Notes: generated from the sequence alone by a model not told the origin. A stretch of 64,000 nucleotides of DNA from Mesorhizobium sp. M9A.F.Ca.ET.002.03.1.2 (GCF_003952365.1 NZ_CP034443.1:496001-560000), one strand, 5' to 3'; positions 17,921-26,786 are shown, numbered from the stretch's first letter. Numbers and translations: made by a program.

Positions 17921-18397
17921 ATGGGTTTTCGTTTTCAGGTTTCGCACAAGGCAATCGCTGCCGCGCTCATGCTCTGCGGGACTTTCACAACGGCTATCGC
18001 GCAGACGACGGAGGAGCGACTGCAACGCGGCGATACCGTCGTCGGGAGCCTGAACAATGGCGTTCCGCAGCCGACGCTGGAACGCATGAGAAAGGAGTTT
18101 CCATTTCTGGCCGAAGCAACCCAGGCCTATGCGCTCGGTGACGTCTGGTCTCGTCCGGGGCTCGACAACCGCACGCGCCAACTCGCCGCCGTCGCCGCAT
18201 TCGCAGCCATGGGCGAGGCCGCCTTCATGAAGATTCATGCCGGCTATGCGCTGAATATTGGCGTGTCCGAGGGCGAGCTGAAGGAAGTCATCTACATGGT
18301 GACGGTTCCGGCCGGCTTCCCCCGCGCGATCGCAGCATCGCAAGCGCTCTCCGAACTGTTCGCCGAGCGTCGCGCCGCCCCCGGCAAACAACCCTGA
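17921..18397 (+). CDS. Carboxymuconolactone decarboxylase family protein with signal peptide
   Basis: The 158-residue protein starts with an export signal (residues about 1-27, ending 'TTAIAQ') and then a CMD domain. The helix pair 'FMKIHAGYALNIGVSEGELKEVIYMV' carries the conserved His and Glu positions. No CxxC is present, so it is closer to gamma-CMD than to AhpD peroxidases. A predicted exported location is unusual for true decarboxylases. GGGAGG lies 6 bp before ATG 17921. It lies 10 bp after the SDR gene and is probably cotranscribed. Confidence 0.85.
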   Translation: MGFRFQVSHKAIAAALMLCGTFTTAIAQTTEERLQRGDTVVGSLNNGVPQPTLERMRKEFPFLAEATQAYALGDVWSRPGLDNRTRQLAAVAAFAAMGEAAFMKIHAGYALNIGVSEGELKEVIYMVTVPAGFPRAIAASQALSELFAERRAAPGKQP

Positions 18398-18408
18398 GGA
18401 TCTGCCCC

Positions 18409-18765
18409 ATGAAGCAGATTTCGATGTTTGCCGCTGCCGTGCTTCTTGCCGGCGCGGCCGTCTTACCGGCACAGAAAGGTCTTGCCCAGATGAACGTCAC
18501 GCAAAACACGGTTACCCAACTTCCAGAGAGCCACCCCTATGTCGGGATGTGGGGCACGGCCGATGGTTATATCCGCCACAACTTGCTTCCAAACGGCCGC
18601 TATGACGAAGCCCGCGGAAACCGTGAGAGCGCATACCAGGGGCGCTATGAGATCCGAGGAAATCACATCGACTACTGGGACGACACCGGCTTTACTGCTG
18701 ATGGAAGGTTCATTGACGGCGTGCTGCACCACGCCGGCATGATCTTGTATCGGGAGAAGCAGTGA
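18409..18765 (+). CDS. Atu4866-family secreted protein
   Basis: The 118-residue protein has a signal peptide (residues 1-25, ending 'GLA'). The small beta-rich domain runs from 'HPYVGMWGTADGYIRHNL' through 'YEIRGNHIDYWDDTGFTADG' to 'DGVLHHAGMILYR', which matches the family named after Agrobacterium Atu4866. The function is unknown. It is the third gene of the SDR-CMD operon, 11 bp after the CMD gene. The two exported proteins in one operon suggest a shared periplasmic task. Confidence 0.85.
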   Translation: MKQISMFAAAVLLAGAAVLPAQKGLAQMNVTQNTVTQLPESHPYVGMWGTADGYIRHNLLPNGRYDEARGNRESAYQGRYEIRGNHIDYWDDTGFTADGRFIDGVLHHAGMILYREKQ

Positions 18766-18816
18766 TGCTCCGCGCTTCGCTTGCAAGCAGGGGTTGGCGG
18801 CATAGTTGAGATACCG

Positions 18817-18837
18817 GGGCGGCATGAGACGCCGCCC
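18817..18837. terminator. Hairpin between convergent Atu4866 and MFS genes
   Basis: The stem GGGCGGC/GCCGCCC has a 7-base loop and sits in the short convergent gap. There is no T run on either side, so it may only assist termination. Confidence 0.5.
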
Positions 18838-18845
18838 GGCGGATC

Positions 18846-20052
18846 TCACCGCTCTTGTGAGCGGCGGGCGCGAGACTGGAGCAGCGCCAGCCCGGTCGAC
18901 ACCAGCATCGCCATCACAACCGCATAGCCGACCAACGGCCACGCGCTATCCCCCTTCAACAACGTCACCGCCAACGTTCCGGCAGCGCCCACGACCAGGC
19001 TTTGCATGCAGAAATAGAATGCGACGGCCGACCCGGCGATGTCGTCGAATCCCGCAAGCGCACCATTGGCCGTGACCGATGCGGTAAGGACGATGCCAGC
19101 CGCCATGACCCACATCGGCAGGATGAAGCTGCCGAAGGACGGTGAGCTGAGGATCTGGCCGAGGCCGAGAAGAACCGCGCCGCACAAAAGCAAGGCCATG
19201 CCGCGCGCTACGCTTCCGGCAATGCCCCACCGGGTCACAAATCCCTTTGCGAAGCGAGCTGCCACGATCATGACGACCGCAACGGTCGCGAAGGCGATGC
19301 TGAACCGGAGTTCCGAATAACCGGCCCGATCGATGAGGACACATGGCGCCGTCGAGAAAAACACGAAGAAGGTGCCCATGGCCGCGCTGAACGCCAATGT
19401 GTAAGTCCAGAACGACAGGCTGGCGAAGATCGGCAGCACCGACCGGCGGACGACGGCTTGGCCTTCGGGCCGGGTCTCATGCCATCTGAACGCGGCGTTC
19501 AGTATGGCTGGCACCGACAGCGCCGCCAGAGCGATGAAAATGGCGCGCCACCCGAAATTGTCCGCAATCAGCGCTCCCGCAACAGGGCCGACCGCCGGCA
19601 CGAAGGCCAGCATCGAACTGAACAGGCCATAGATGACGACGCCTTCCGGGCGATCGGCATAAACGTCCCGAACCGTGGCGAAAGTTGCGACCAGCGCCGC
19701 CGAGGCGCCAACGGCCTGAAGCAAACGGAAAATGACGAAGGGCGCGGCACTCGATGATGAAGCCGCACCTAGCGAAGCGGCGGCAAAAAGCACGGCTCCC
19801 GGCGAGCAGCACCGGGCGTCGCCCGATGCGATCCGAGATCGGCCCGAACACGACCTGCCCCACGCCAAGCATCACCATATAGAGGCTCAGCGTAAGCTGG
19901 ATCACGGGTGGGCTCGTGCCCAGGATTGCGGGCATCGCCGGAACGACGGGGAGATAGATATCCATCGCCAGGGAGGCGAGAACGTCAAAAGGCGCCATCA
20001 GCAGCAAGGCCGCCGACAGCGGATGGCCCCATATGGGGCGTGTTGTGATCAT
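18846..20052 (-). pseudogene. CmlA/FloR-like chloramphenicol-type MFS efflux gene, frameshifted
   Basis: The protein reads as a 12-helix drug/H+ antiporter in two frames. The N-terminal part ('PFDVLASLAMDIYLPVVPAM' to 'GPISDRIGRRPVLLAG') runs from 20052. It then loses frame at a CCC run at 19798-19800, and the rest ('AVLFAAASLGAA' to the stop at 18846) continues one frame over. Removing one base from that run restores a single protein of about 400 residues resembling CmlA/FloR exporters. So it is either a real single-base insertion or a sequencing error. As written it would give a short truncated protein. Confidence 0.82.
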
Positions 20053-20366
20053 GACAATTATCCGCTCGAATAAGAGAAATCCGGCGGCGTCTGCTCGTCA
20101 GCAATCGGCTGGGGATGGGTTCGACAGAGCGCCGCAACAACAAAGCGAGTTGTTTCGGCTTACCTGTCTGACGACTTTGCGGCTCCCATGCCGATGCTCC
20201 AAACGATAAATGATTGATGAGCGAACCCTTACCGACTGCCCTCGGCTTGACAACGCTGTTGCACGGATCTCGACAGAGGCCTTGCCTGGGGAATTTCGAT
20301 AAAAAGGTATCGCATGGTGCCGCTACACCATATGTCTTGGGTGCGACGCCAGAAAGGGGATCCACC
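20053..20366. other. Divergent promoter region between the MFS and NYN genes
   Basis: There is no independent gene. In-frame ATG codons at 20214 and 20217 could extend the NYN protein by about 50 residues, but that extension has no family features. Both divergent promoters should lie here; I cannot assign boxes. Confidence 0.4.
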
Positions 20367-21128
20367 TTGCCGACCGAACCACGTTCTCCACGGCTTGCAG
20401 TGCTGATCGACGCAGATAACGCTTCTGCCAAGATTGCCGACGGGTTGTTCGAGGAAATCGCAAAGATCGGCGAGGCAAGCGTTCGTCGCATCTACGGCGA
20501 CTTCTCCAGCACCCGTTCGAAGGCATGGGCCGATGTGCTCTCGAAGCACGCGATCATCCCGCAGCAGCAATTCGCCTACACCACCGGCAAGAACGCATCC
20601 GACATTACGCTCGTCATAGACGCGATGGACCTCCTCCACAGCGGGCGGTTCGAGGGCTTCTGCCTGGTGTCCTCCGACAGCGATTTCACCCGCCTCGCCG
20701 CTCGCATCAGGGAACACGGGATCGACGTGTACGGATTTGGCGAGCAGAAGACACCGGAGAGTTTTCGGCAGGCATGCCGCCGGTTCGTGTACACCGAAAA
20801 CCTCCTTCCGACTGCGCCAGCCAACGCTCAGGATACGGCGCCCACGAAATCGCTGCAGCCGCCCAGCGCCGCGACGCCGATCATCACCAAGGTCATTTCA
20901 CAGATGGAAACCGAGGACGGCTGGGTGCCGCTCGGCATTGTCGGCAATCAGCTCGCCAATCTGGCATCGGACTTCGATCCCAGAACCTTTGGCTTTCGCA
21001 AGCTGAGCGACCTCGTGCGGAAGACCAATGCCTTTGAGATCGATCATCCCGAGGGTGGAGCGGTGCGTATAAGGATCAAGCCGGCGGCTGGAAAGCAGGA
21101 GAGATCGAAATCGGCAGCGTCGCGCTGA
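20367..21128 (+). CDS. NYN-domain (LabA/DUF88) protein with C-terminal OST-HTH/LOTUS domain
   Basis: The PIN-like NYN nuclease fold is read from 'LAVLIDADNAS' (first acidic residues), through 'YGDFSSTRS', to 'LVSSDSDFTRLAARIREHGI' (second acidic cluster). A linker follows, then a LOTUS module (from 'IITKVISQMETEDGWVPLG' to 'FEIDHPEGGAVRIRI'). NYN proteins are predicted RNases, and LOTUS domains bind RNA, so an RNA-processing role is likely. TTG 20367 is preferred since AGAAAGGGGA lies 7 bp upstream and the domain starts 10 residues later; ATG 20214 would give 304 residues. Confidence 0.88.
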   Translation: MPTEPRSPRLAVLIDADNASAKIADGLFEEIAKIGEASVRRIYGDFSSTRSKAWADVLSKHAIIPQQQFAYTTGKNASDITLVIDAMDLLHSGRFEGFCLVSSDSDFTRLAARIREHGIDVYGFGEQKTPESFRQACRRFVYTENLLPTAPANAQDTAPTKSLQPPSAATPIITKVISQMETEDGWVPLGIVGNQLANLASDFDPRTFGFRKLSDLVRKTNAFEIDHPEGGAVRIRIKPAAGKQERSKSAASR

Positions 21129-21247
21129 CCCTGCAGAGGAACCTTGGCCGGTCCGGCCGGCGCCTCTGGTCGGACCACTATTTCGCTGGCGGAAACTGCC
21201 ATTCGGCGTATTATCTCATGAGAGGTAGTTCTTGGCGGGAGAAGCCA

Positions 21248-21478
21248 ATGAACGTAGCGTCCAAACCGCCTGTCGTTGACTTGACAGCCCAGGAACTTGT
21301 TTCATCTGCGCTTTCAAAATTCCGCGCCGGCGATACCATATCGACCAGAGCCGCAATAGATGCCATCCGCCGGGCAGCCCCGGCTTGTGGGGACAGTGAC
21401 GATCATCTGGTCGAGCTTGTCGTCATGACCGCAATTGGTAGGACCATGGGGGTCGTGTTCGACCACAGGTCCCGCTAA
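21248..21478 (+). CDS. Small hypothetical protein
   Basis: The 76-residue protein is predicted helical, with Asp/Ala-rich stretches ('TRAAIDAIRRAAP' and 'DHLVELVVMTAIGRTMGVVFDH'). I do not recognise a named family. ATG 21248 follows GGGAGAAG. Its neighbours on the right are small stress-type genes, and it may belong to the same group, but no EcfG promoter is seen in front of it. Confidence 0.55.
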   Translation: MNVASKPPVVDLTAQELVSSALSKFRAGDTISTRAAIDAIRRAAPACGDSDDHLVELVVMTAIGRTMGVVFDHRSR

Positions 21479-21588
21479 CGCATGTCGCCCTGCCGCAACG
21501 AGCTTGCTCCCATCTGAACTACATCGGCGACGTGAGCGACACTGCGACCATGAATTTGTGATCGGGATGGATCACGCCATTCGTCTCC

Positions 21589-21613
21589 GGAACAAATCCC
21601 CCGCTGCGTCGTT
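21589..21613 (+). promoter_or_regulatory. EcfG-type general stress promoter for the DUF982 gene
   Basis: GGAAC (21589-21593), then 16 bp, then CGTT (21610-21613). This matches the alphaproteobacterial EcfG (sigma-EcfG/RpoE2) consensus GGAAC-N16/17-CGTT exactly. It lies 29 bp upstream of the DUF982 start codon. Confidence 0.75.
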
Positions 21614-21642
21614 TCTTTCGTTCGTGTCGAGGAGTAGCGTCA

Positions 21643-21903
21643 ATGCGTGATGAACAATTCGACGTTCCCGTGACAATCGAGAGCGGACGGATCGGACGCT
21701 CCCTTTATGTGACGAGAACGGTCCAGGCGGCCTCGCTTCTGGTCGACAAGTGGCCAGACGAAATGCGCGGGCCGAAATACCGCGCGGCCTTGAAAGCCAT
21801 GATGGATGCGATGGAGCAGCGGCGGGCGGTCGGCAGCGCGCGGCGCGCATTCACAGCCGCAGCCAAGGAAGCCAATGTGTTTGTGCGCGAAGGCCGGCAC
21901 TAA
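21643..21903 (+). CDS. DUF982 family protein
   Basis: The 86-residue protein matches the rhizobial DUF982 pattern: 'FDVPVTIESG', 'VTRTVQAASLLVDKWP', 'ALKAMMDAMEQRRAVGSARRAFTAAAKEA'. The function is unknown. GAGGAG lies 8-10 bp upstream of ATG 21643. The EcfG-type promoter in front of it places it in the general stress response. A repetitive palindrome begins on its stop codon. Confidence 0.82.
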   Translation: MRDEQFDVPVTIESGRIGRSLYVTRTVQAASLLVDKWPDEMRGPKYRAALKAMMDAMEQRRAVGSARRAFTAAAKEANVFVREGRH

Positions 21904-21951
21904 TGCATGTCGCGCAAAAGTGTGCAGCGGTTTTGCGATAACGACATGCAT
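21903..21951. repeat. Mesorhizobium-type palindrome ATGCATGTCG...CGACATGCAT
   Basis: The terminal arms ATGCATGTCG (21903-21912) and CGACATGCAT (21942-21951) form a perfect 10-bp inverted repeat. The inner CGCAAAA...TTTTGCG arms extend the hairpin. It starts at the last base of the DUF982 stop. This sequence type is common between genes in Mesorhizobium. Confidence 0.75.
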
Positions 21952-21963
21952 AAAAACAAGAAC

Positions 21964-22007
21964 TTAAAGCGCGTCGCATGAATCCGTTCAAACGCGACGC
22001 GCTTTAA
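21964..22007. repeat. Palindrome TTAAAGCGCGTCGC...GCGACGCGCTTTAA
   Basis: A perfect 14-bp inverted repeat with a 16-base loop lies directly after the previous palindrome, and the two form a composite repeat block. Its right arm ends at the base before the -35 box of the next EcfG promoter. Confidence 0.75.
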
Positions 22008-22032
22008 GGAACCTCGCAAAAACTTCCTCGTT
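22008..22032 (+). promoter_or_regulatory. EcfG-type promoter for the DUF3606 pair
   Basis: GGAAC (22008-22012), 16 bp, CGTT (22029-22032) is a full consensus match. It lies 29 bp upstream of ATG 22062, the same distance as in the DUF982 gene. DUF3606 genes are commonly in the general stress regulon. Confidence 0.78.
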
Positions 22033-22061
22033 ATGCCCTCATTGAAACGAGGAGAACCGCC

Positions 22062-22250
22062 ATGGCCGACGACAAGACCAGGACCGACAACCGCGATCGT
22101 TCACGAGCAGCCGGCGATGAAGACTATGAGGTGAGGCATCTCGCCGAGGAGGCTGGCATCACTCCGGGCCAAGCCCGCACGCTCATCAAGCGCCACGGCA
22201 CCGATCGCAAGGTGCTGAATGAGATCGCCGAGAGCATAAAGGCGTTGTAA
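22062..22250 (+). CDS. DUF3606 family protein
   Basis: The 62-residue protein has the family pattern: 'DRSRAAGDEDYEVRHLAEEAGITPGQARTLIKRHG', a short helix-turn-helix-like fold of unknown role. CGAGGAG lies 8 bp before ATG 22062. Its TAA overlaps the ATG of the next gene by one base, so the two are translationally coupled. The promoter is of EcfG type. Confidence 0.85.
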   Translation: MADDKTRTDNRDRSRAAGDEDYEVRHLAEEAGITPGQARTLIKRHGTDRKVLNEIAESIKAL

Positions 22251-22432
22251 TGCCTGACGAGAAAGCCGCAATGGCCGATCGGAAGAAACGCGAACGGGAG
22301 GACAAGGAAGCCCTGCGCCTGGCCGAGACCACCGACGTGTCGCTCAATCAAGCCAAGGATCTGATGCGCAAGCACGGCAAGGACAGCGCCAAGGTCGAGA
22401 AGGAAGCAAAGAACTTCAAGGCCGAAGGCTGA
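22250..22432 (+). CDS. Second small DUF3606-like protein
   Basis: The 60-residue, very charged protein shares the C-terminal pattern of its neighbour ('TTDVSLNQAKDLMRKHGKDSAKVEKEAKNFK'), with a Lys/Glu-rich N-terminus. It probably arose by duplication. It begins on the last base of the upstream stop codon and is in the same stress-induced transcript. No function is known. Confidence 0.7.
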   Translation: MPDEKAAMADRKKREREDKEALRLAETTDVSLNQAKDLMRKHGKDSAKVEKEAKNFKAEG

Positions 22433-22709
22433 GCCGCCGGTCTGGCGGAGCGTCCGTCCTCGCCGCATCGCCGTCGCACGCGTCCAGCTACCCGCACATC
22501 TCTTTGTCTTGGTGTCGGGCCGGAAAATGCTGAGCAGCTTACTGGTTTTCAAACAAACTCAGCCTGTTCCCGTTTTATGCGGTGATCTATACCCGCGGCG
22601 ATTGATTTCGGCACCGGATAGAGGCGCATACAGCCCTGCCAGCCATGCAACTTGAGCAGGCCGGGGTGTTGAACTCGTTCGGCCCGATCTTCCGGCGTAT
22701 TGCCCCCGC

Positions 22710-23399
22710 TCAGTTCGGTGCGCGCAGCCGATAGCCGATCCCGGTCTCCGTGAGGATATATTGGGGGCGTTCAGGATTCTTTTCGATCTTCTGCCTGATC
22801 TGCCGGACGTAGACGCGCAGGTATTGGGTGTCGGTCAGACCGTCCCAGATTTCGCTCAACAAGAATCTGTGGGTCAGAACCTTGCCGGCGTGCTGAACCA
22901 TCAGACGCAGCAGATCATACTCCTTGGGCGAGAGCTTTATTTCTTCTTCGCCCATCTTCACGATGCGACGCACCAGATCGACGGAAAGATCGCCGACATG
23001 GAAAATCGGTCGCTCGCCCTGCACCTGGAGCTGGTGCCGAAGCGCGGCTCGCATTCGTGCGAGAAGCTCATCCATGCCGAAAGGTTTCGTGACGTAATCG
23101 TCGGCGCCGAAATCGAGCGCCTGGACCTTGCCAGCCTCGTCGCCCCGGCTTGACAGAACCACGATTGGGACACCTTCGTTGCGCGCGCGGATCATCCTCA
23201 ACAATTCGAGGCCATCGATGTCGGGAAGACCGAGATCGAGAATGATCAGGTCGGGATTCTGGGCCAACAACTCCAGGCCGGCCTTTCCGTTCGGCGCTTC
23301 CAGGACGTCATAGCCGTGAGTCCCCAAACCCATGCGCAGCAGCTTGCGGATGGGCGGCTCGTCGTCGACGACCAAAACCCGGAGCGTGGAAGCAGTCAT
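22710..23399 (-). CDS. kdpE: KdpE response regulator
   Basis: The 229-residue OmpR-type regulator has a receiver domain with the acidic pair 'VDDEPP', phosphoacceptor Asp in 'LIILDLGLPDIDG' (Asp55) and Lys in 'TKPF'. A winged-helix DNA-binding domain follows ('LSPKEYDLLRLMVQHAGKVLTH', 'YLRVYVRQIRQKIE'). It activates kdp expression on low potassium or osmotic upshift after phosphotransfer from KdpD. Its ATG overlaps the kdpD stop (ATGA), so it is the last gene of the kdp transcript. Confidence 0.95.
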   Translation of the reverse strand: MTASTLRVLVVDDEPPIRKLLRMGLGTHGYDVLEAPNGKAGLELLAQNPDLIILDLGLPDIDGLELLRMIRARNEGVPIVVLSSRGDEAGKVQALDFGADDYVTKPFGMDELLARMRAALRHQLQVQGERPIFHVGDLSVDLVRRIVKMGEEEIKLSPKEYDLLRLMVQHAGKVLTHRFLLSEIWDGLTDTQYLRVYVRQIRQKIEKNPERPQYILTETGIGYRLRAPN

Positions 23400-26119
23400 G
23401 CGGCAGTGTCCAATTGCTTGGAATTCGCGGGAACGGGCATCCTGATCGTGAACACCGCTCCGGAGCGGTCCGAGCGGTTCGCCGCGGTGATCGTCCCGTT
23501 CATCGCTTCGATGAACCCCTGCGAAATCGCCAGCCCCAGGCCGGTGCCGGCCCGAACTTGATCACCCTTTCGTGCCCGATAGAACTTGTCGAAGATGTGT
23601 TCCAAATCGGCAATCGGAATACCGCCGCCCTCATCGAACACCTCCAGGCAGACCGAATTTTCATCACGCCAGCCCTCTATGCGGATGGTCGTCCCGGCCG
23701 GGGAGTACTTGGCCGCATTGTCCAGGAGATTGAACAGTGCCTGCTCGAACAGAACGGCATCGAGCATCAGCATCGGCAGGTCGGGGGCGAACTCCAGCTC
23801 GACCTCGTGCTGGTCAAGAATTCGGGCAGCGCGATCAAGCGCGCTTCCGACGATTTCTCCGACATCGTGCAGGGATGTGTTCGCAACGATCGCGCCCGAT
23901 TCGAGCTTGGTCATGTCGAGGAGGTTGGCGATGAACCGGTTGAGCCGCTCGGCCTCGTCGATGATCGTCGCAAGCAGATCGGCTCTTTGCGCATCGGCGA
24001 GGTCGGGCCACATATTCCGCATCGCTTCCGCCGATCCGAGCACCGCGGAAAGCGGGGTCTTCAGGTCATGCGAGATCGATGTCAGGAGCGCCGACCGTAG
24101 CTGCTCGGTTTCAACGGTATGTTTGACGCGCTCCATGTCCTCGACCAGGTGGACCCGCTCGATCGCCAGCGCCGCCTGATCGGCCAAGGCGTCGAGCAGG
24201 CGACGCCCGTCCGGCGTGAGAAGCGGCCCCGGCTTGTCGCTGTCGATGCCGACAACACCCACCGCCCCGCGTCCGGTCCGTATGGGCAGGAACAAGCGCT
24301 TGGCACCGGGCAGGTTCTCGGAGCCGCGCCCGGCGGGGCGATTGCTTTGCCAGGCCCACTTGGCCGCCGCCAAATCGGCTTCGTCCAGAGTATCTTCGGG
24401 CGGATAGCCGGCCTTGACGGCAATCGAACCATTTTCCGGCAGGAGCAGGACCACCCGTACTTTCAGCATCAATGCTGTCTGGTAAGCAGTTGCCCAGAGA
24501 ACATCGTCGAGGATACCGACGCTGGCGAGCTTTTGCGTGAAGGAATAAAGCAGCTCCGTGGTGCGGGCGCGGGCCATCGCAACGAGGGCGTGTGCGCGCG
24601 CCCGCGCCGCAACATTCGAAACGACAATGGCGACGATCGTGAAGAACAGGACAGCTATGATGTTCGTTGGATCGGAAATGAAGAATGTGTAGTAAGGTTT
24701 GGTGAAAAAGAAATTGTAGCAAAGCGCCGATACGACGCTGGCAAGAAGCGAAGGCCACAAGCCGAAGCGCACAGCGATACCGACGACAGCGGTGAGGAAG
24801 ACGAGGTCGGTATTCGTGACGCCGATCAACGGCCATAACGCTATGCTCATTGCGACCGCCGCAGCGACTGCGAGCGCTGCATAAGCGTAGGGTAGAAAGT
24901 CGAAGGGCTGCGGCCGTTCGGCCGTCGTCACGGTCTTCCTGGGAATGAGATCGCTCTTCAGCTCCTCGCCGGCAATGACGTGAACGCTGATGTTGCCGGC
25001 GCCACGCAAAAGGTCATGCACGACGGAGCCGTGCAGAATCTCGAACCATCGCGAGCGGGTCGACTTGCCGATGACGATATGCGTGATGTTGTTCGCCTGT
25101 GCGTAGGCGATCAGGTCATCGGCGACACTGCGCGCGCCCCCTGGGATGGTAATGGCCTCTCCCTCAAGGCTCTGCGCCATGCGAAGCGTATCTGCTACGC
25201 GGTCACGCTGTTCTTCATTCAGCTGCAGGCTGCGCCGCGTTTCGATTGAGAGTGCCGTCCAAGGAGCGTGCAGGCGATCCGCGAGGCGTTTGGTGTAGCG
25301 TACGAGCCCTACGGCGCGTGGATCCTCGCTGATGCAGACCAGAATGCGTTCGCCGGCCGGCCATGGTCCGGCGATGGCGCGGGCCTGCATCTGGGTCAGC
25401 AATTGCTCGTCGACGCGATCAGCCGTGCGGCGCAGGGCAAGCTCACGCAGCGCCGTCAGATTGGCTGGCGAGAAGAAGTGCTCCAGCGCCCGCTCGGCTT
25501 GCTTGGGAATATAGACCTTCCCTTCCTTGAGGCGTCCGATGAGATCTTCCGGCGTGAGATCGATCAGCTCGACGGAATCGGCTCGGTCAAAGATTGAATC
25601 CGGAACCGTCTCCCGAACGCGGATTCGCGTAATCTGCGCAACGACGTCGTTCAGGCTTTCAATGTGCTGGATATTGACTGTGGTATAGACGTCGATGCCG
25701 CTGTTCAAGATTTCCTGCACATCGAGGTAGCGCTTGGGGTGGCGGCTGCCTGCTGCATTGGTATGGGCGAGCTCGTCGACGAGGACGATTTGTGGACGGC
25801 GCGCCAGGATGGCGTCGAGATCCATTTCCTCGAGCCATCGGCCCTTATACTCGATCCTTCGCCGAGGAATGACTTCCAGCCCTTCCAGCAGCGCCTCGGT
25901 CTCTATCCTGCGATGGGTTTCCACAACCCCCACGACGACATCGTGGCCGTCCTTTTTCCGGGCACGGGCGGTCTGCAGCATTTCGTATGTCTTGCCGACG
26001 CCAGGTGCGGCTCCGACAAAAATGCGAAGCTTGCCGGCTCGGCCTTCCTCCATCCGGGCCGCCTCGAGCAAGGCGTCGGGAGAGGGTCGCTTGTCATGGT
26101 CTCGTCGTTCTTCCGGCAT
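23396..26119 (-). CDS. kdpD: KdpD sensor histidine kinase
   Basis: The 907-residue kinase has the full KdpD layout. An N-terminal KdpD domain has Walker A 'GAAPGVGKT' (about residues 36-44), then a USP-like domain near 250-370 ('ILVCISEDPRAVGLVR'). Four closely spaced membrane helices lie at about 400-500, followed by a GAF region and the HisKA box 'SISHDLKTPLSAVLGSAEAMR'. A HATPase with 'AGTGLGLAISQGFIEAMNG' ends the protein. Start ATG 26119 is used; the GTG just before it is possible. It senses low potassium and phosphorylates KdpE. Confidence 0.95.
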   Translation of the reverse strand: MPEERRDHDKRPSPDALLEAARMEEGRAGKLRIFVGAAPGVGKTYEMLQTARARKKDGHDVVVGVVETHRRIETEALLEGLEVIPRRRIEYKGRWLEEMDLDAILARRPQIVLVDELAHTNAAGSRHPKRYLDVQEILNSGIDVYTTVNIQHIESLNDVVAQITRIRVRETVPDSIFDRADSVELIDLTPEDLIGRLKEGKVYIPKQAERALEHFFSPANLTALRELALRRTADRVDEQLLTQMQARAIAGPWPAGERILVCISEDPRAVGLVRYTKRLADRLHAPWTALSIETRRSLQLNEEQRDRVADTLRMAQSLEGEAITIPGGARSVADDLIAYAQANNITHIVIGKSTRSRWFEILHGSVVHDLLRGAGNISVHVIAGEELKSDLIPRKTVTTAERPQPFDFLPYAYAALAVAAAVAMSIALWPLIGVTNTDLVFLTAVVGIAVRFGLWPSLLASVVSALCYNFFFTKPYYTFFISDPTNIIAVLFFTIVAIVVSNVAARARAHALVAMARARTTELLYSFTQKLASVGILDDVLWATAYQTALMLKVRVVLLLPENGSIAVKAGYPPEDTLDEADLAAAKWAWQSNRPAGRGSENLPGAKRLFLPIRTGRGAVGVVGIDSDKPGPLLTPDGRRLLDALADQAALAIERVHLVEDMERVKHTVETEQLRSALLTSISHDLKTPLSAVLGSAEAMRNMWPDLADAQRADLLATIIDEAERLNRFIANLLDMTKLESGAIVANTSLHDVGEIVGSALDRAARILDQHEVELEFAPDLPMLMLDAVLFEQALFNLLDNAAKYSPAGTTIRIEGWRDENSVCLEVFDEGGGIPIADLEHIFDKFYRARKGDQVRAGTGLGLAISQGFIEAMNGTITAANRSDRSGAVFTIRMPVPANSKQLDTAA

Positions 26120-26202
26120 CACGCCTCGATACTATCCGGATGTTGGCGAGAAAGCACCGCGTTTCGGCTCGCCGATCAAGCCGAACGCGATGCTCCGATT
26201 GT

Positions 26203-26766
26203 TCATTGAGCCGTCCCGACCTGGTCGAGTGCGAGATTGAGTTCCAGCACATTCACCAGCCGACCCGGGGTAAGGAAGCCGCCCGGCGCGAAAGCATGGT
26301 CCTTGACCAAGGCCTCGACTTGCGACCGCGAAAGACTGCGCGCCGTAGCGATCCGCGAGGCCTGATAGAGAGCGGCCTCCTCGCTGATATGGGGATCGAG
26401 GCCGCCGCCCGACGCTGCGGCCAATTCGGGCGGCAACGGGTTTTCGGCGGTAGCTCCGTATTGCGCGACGATCTCGCGAGCCCGATCAGTAAGATCGGGG
26501 CTTGTGGGCGACTTGTTGCTGCCTGCTGCGCCGGCGCCATTATAGTCCACCGCCGAGGGCCGTGACCAAAAGTACTTCGGCTGGGTGAATTTCTGCGCGA
26601 TCAGCTGGCTGCCAGCCACTGTTCCGTCCGGGCGGGTTATCAGCGAACCTGCCGCGGCCTCAGGGTTGATGACCTGACCGATCCCCCAGATCACAGTCGC
26701 GTAGCCGGCAACGCAGATGAGCATGCTGGCCACGACGAGGCGGATGCTAGCGATGAAAGGTTCCAT
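26203..26766 (-). CDS. kdpC: KdpC subunit of potassium-transporting ATPase
   Basis: The 187-residue protein has one N-terminal membrane helix (residues about 10-30). The periplasmic domain has 'SQLIAQKFTQPKYFWSRPSA', 'ASGGGLDPHISEEAALYQ' and 'PGRLVNVLELNLALD', all conserved in KdpC. ATG 26766 is chosen because it begins the helix; the frame upstream is antisense to nothing known and overlaps kdpA. It stabilises the KdpA-KdpB complex. It lies 20 bp after kdpA and 83 bp before kdpD. Confidence 0.95.
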   Translation of the reverse strand: MEPFIASIRLVVASMLICVAGYATVIWGIGQVINPEAAAGSLITRPDGTVAGSQLIAQKFTQPKYFWSRPSAVDYNGAGAAGSNKSPTSPDLTDRAREIVAQYGATAENPLPPELAAASGGGLDPHISEEAALYQASRIATARSLSRSQVEALVKDHAFAPGGFLTPGRLVNVLELNLALDQVGTAQ

Positions 26767-26786
26767 GTGCCTGTGCTCCAGCCTTC

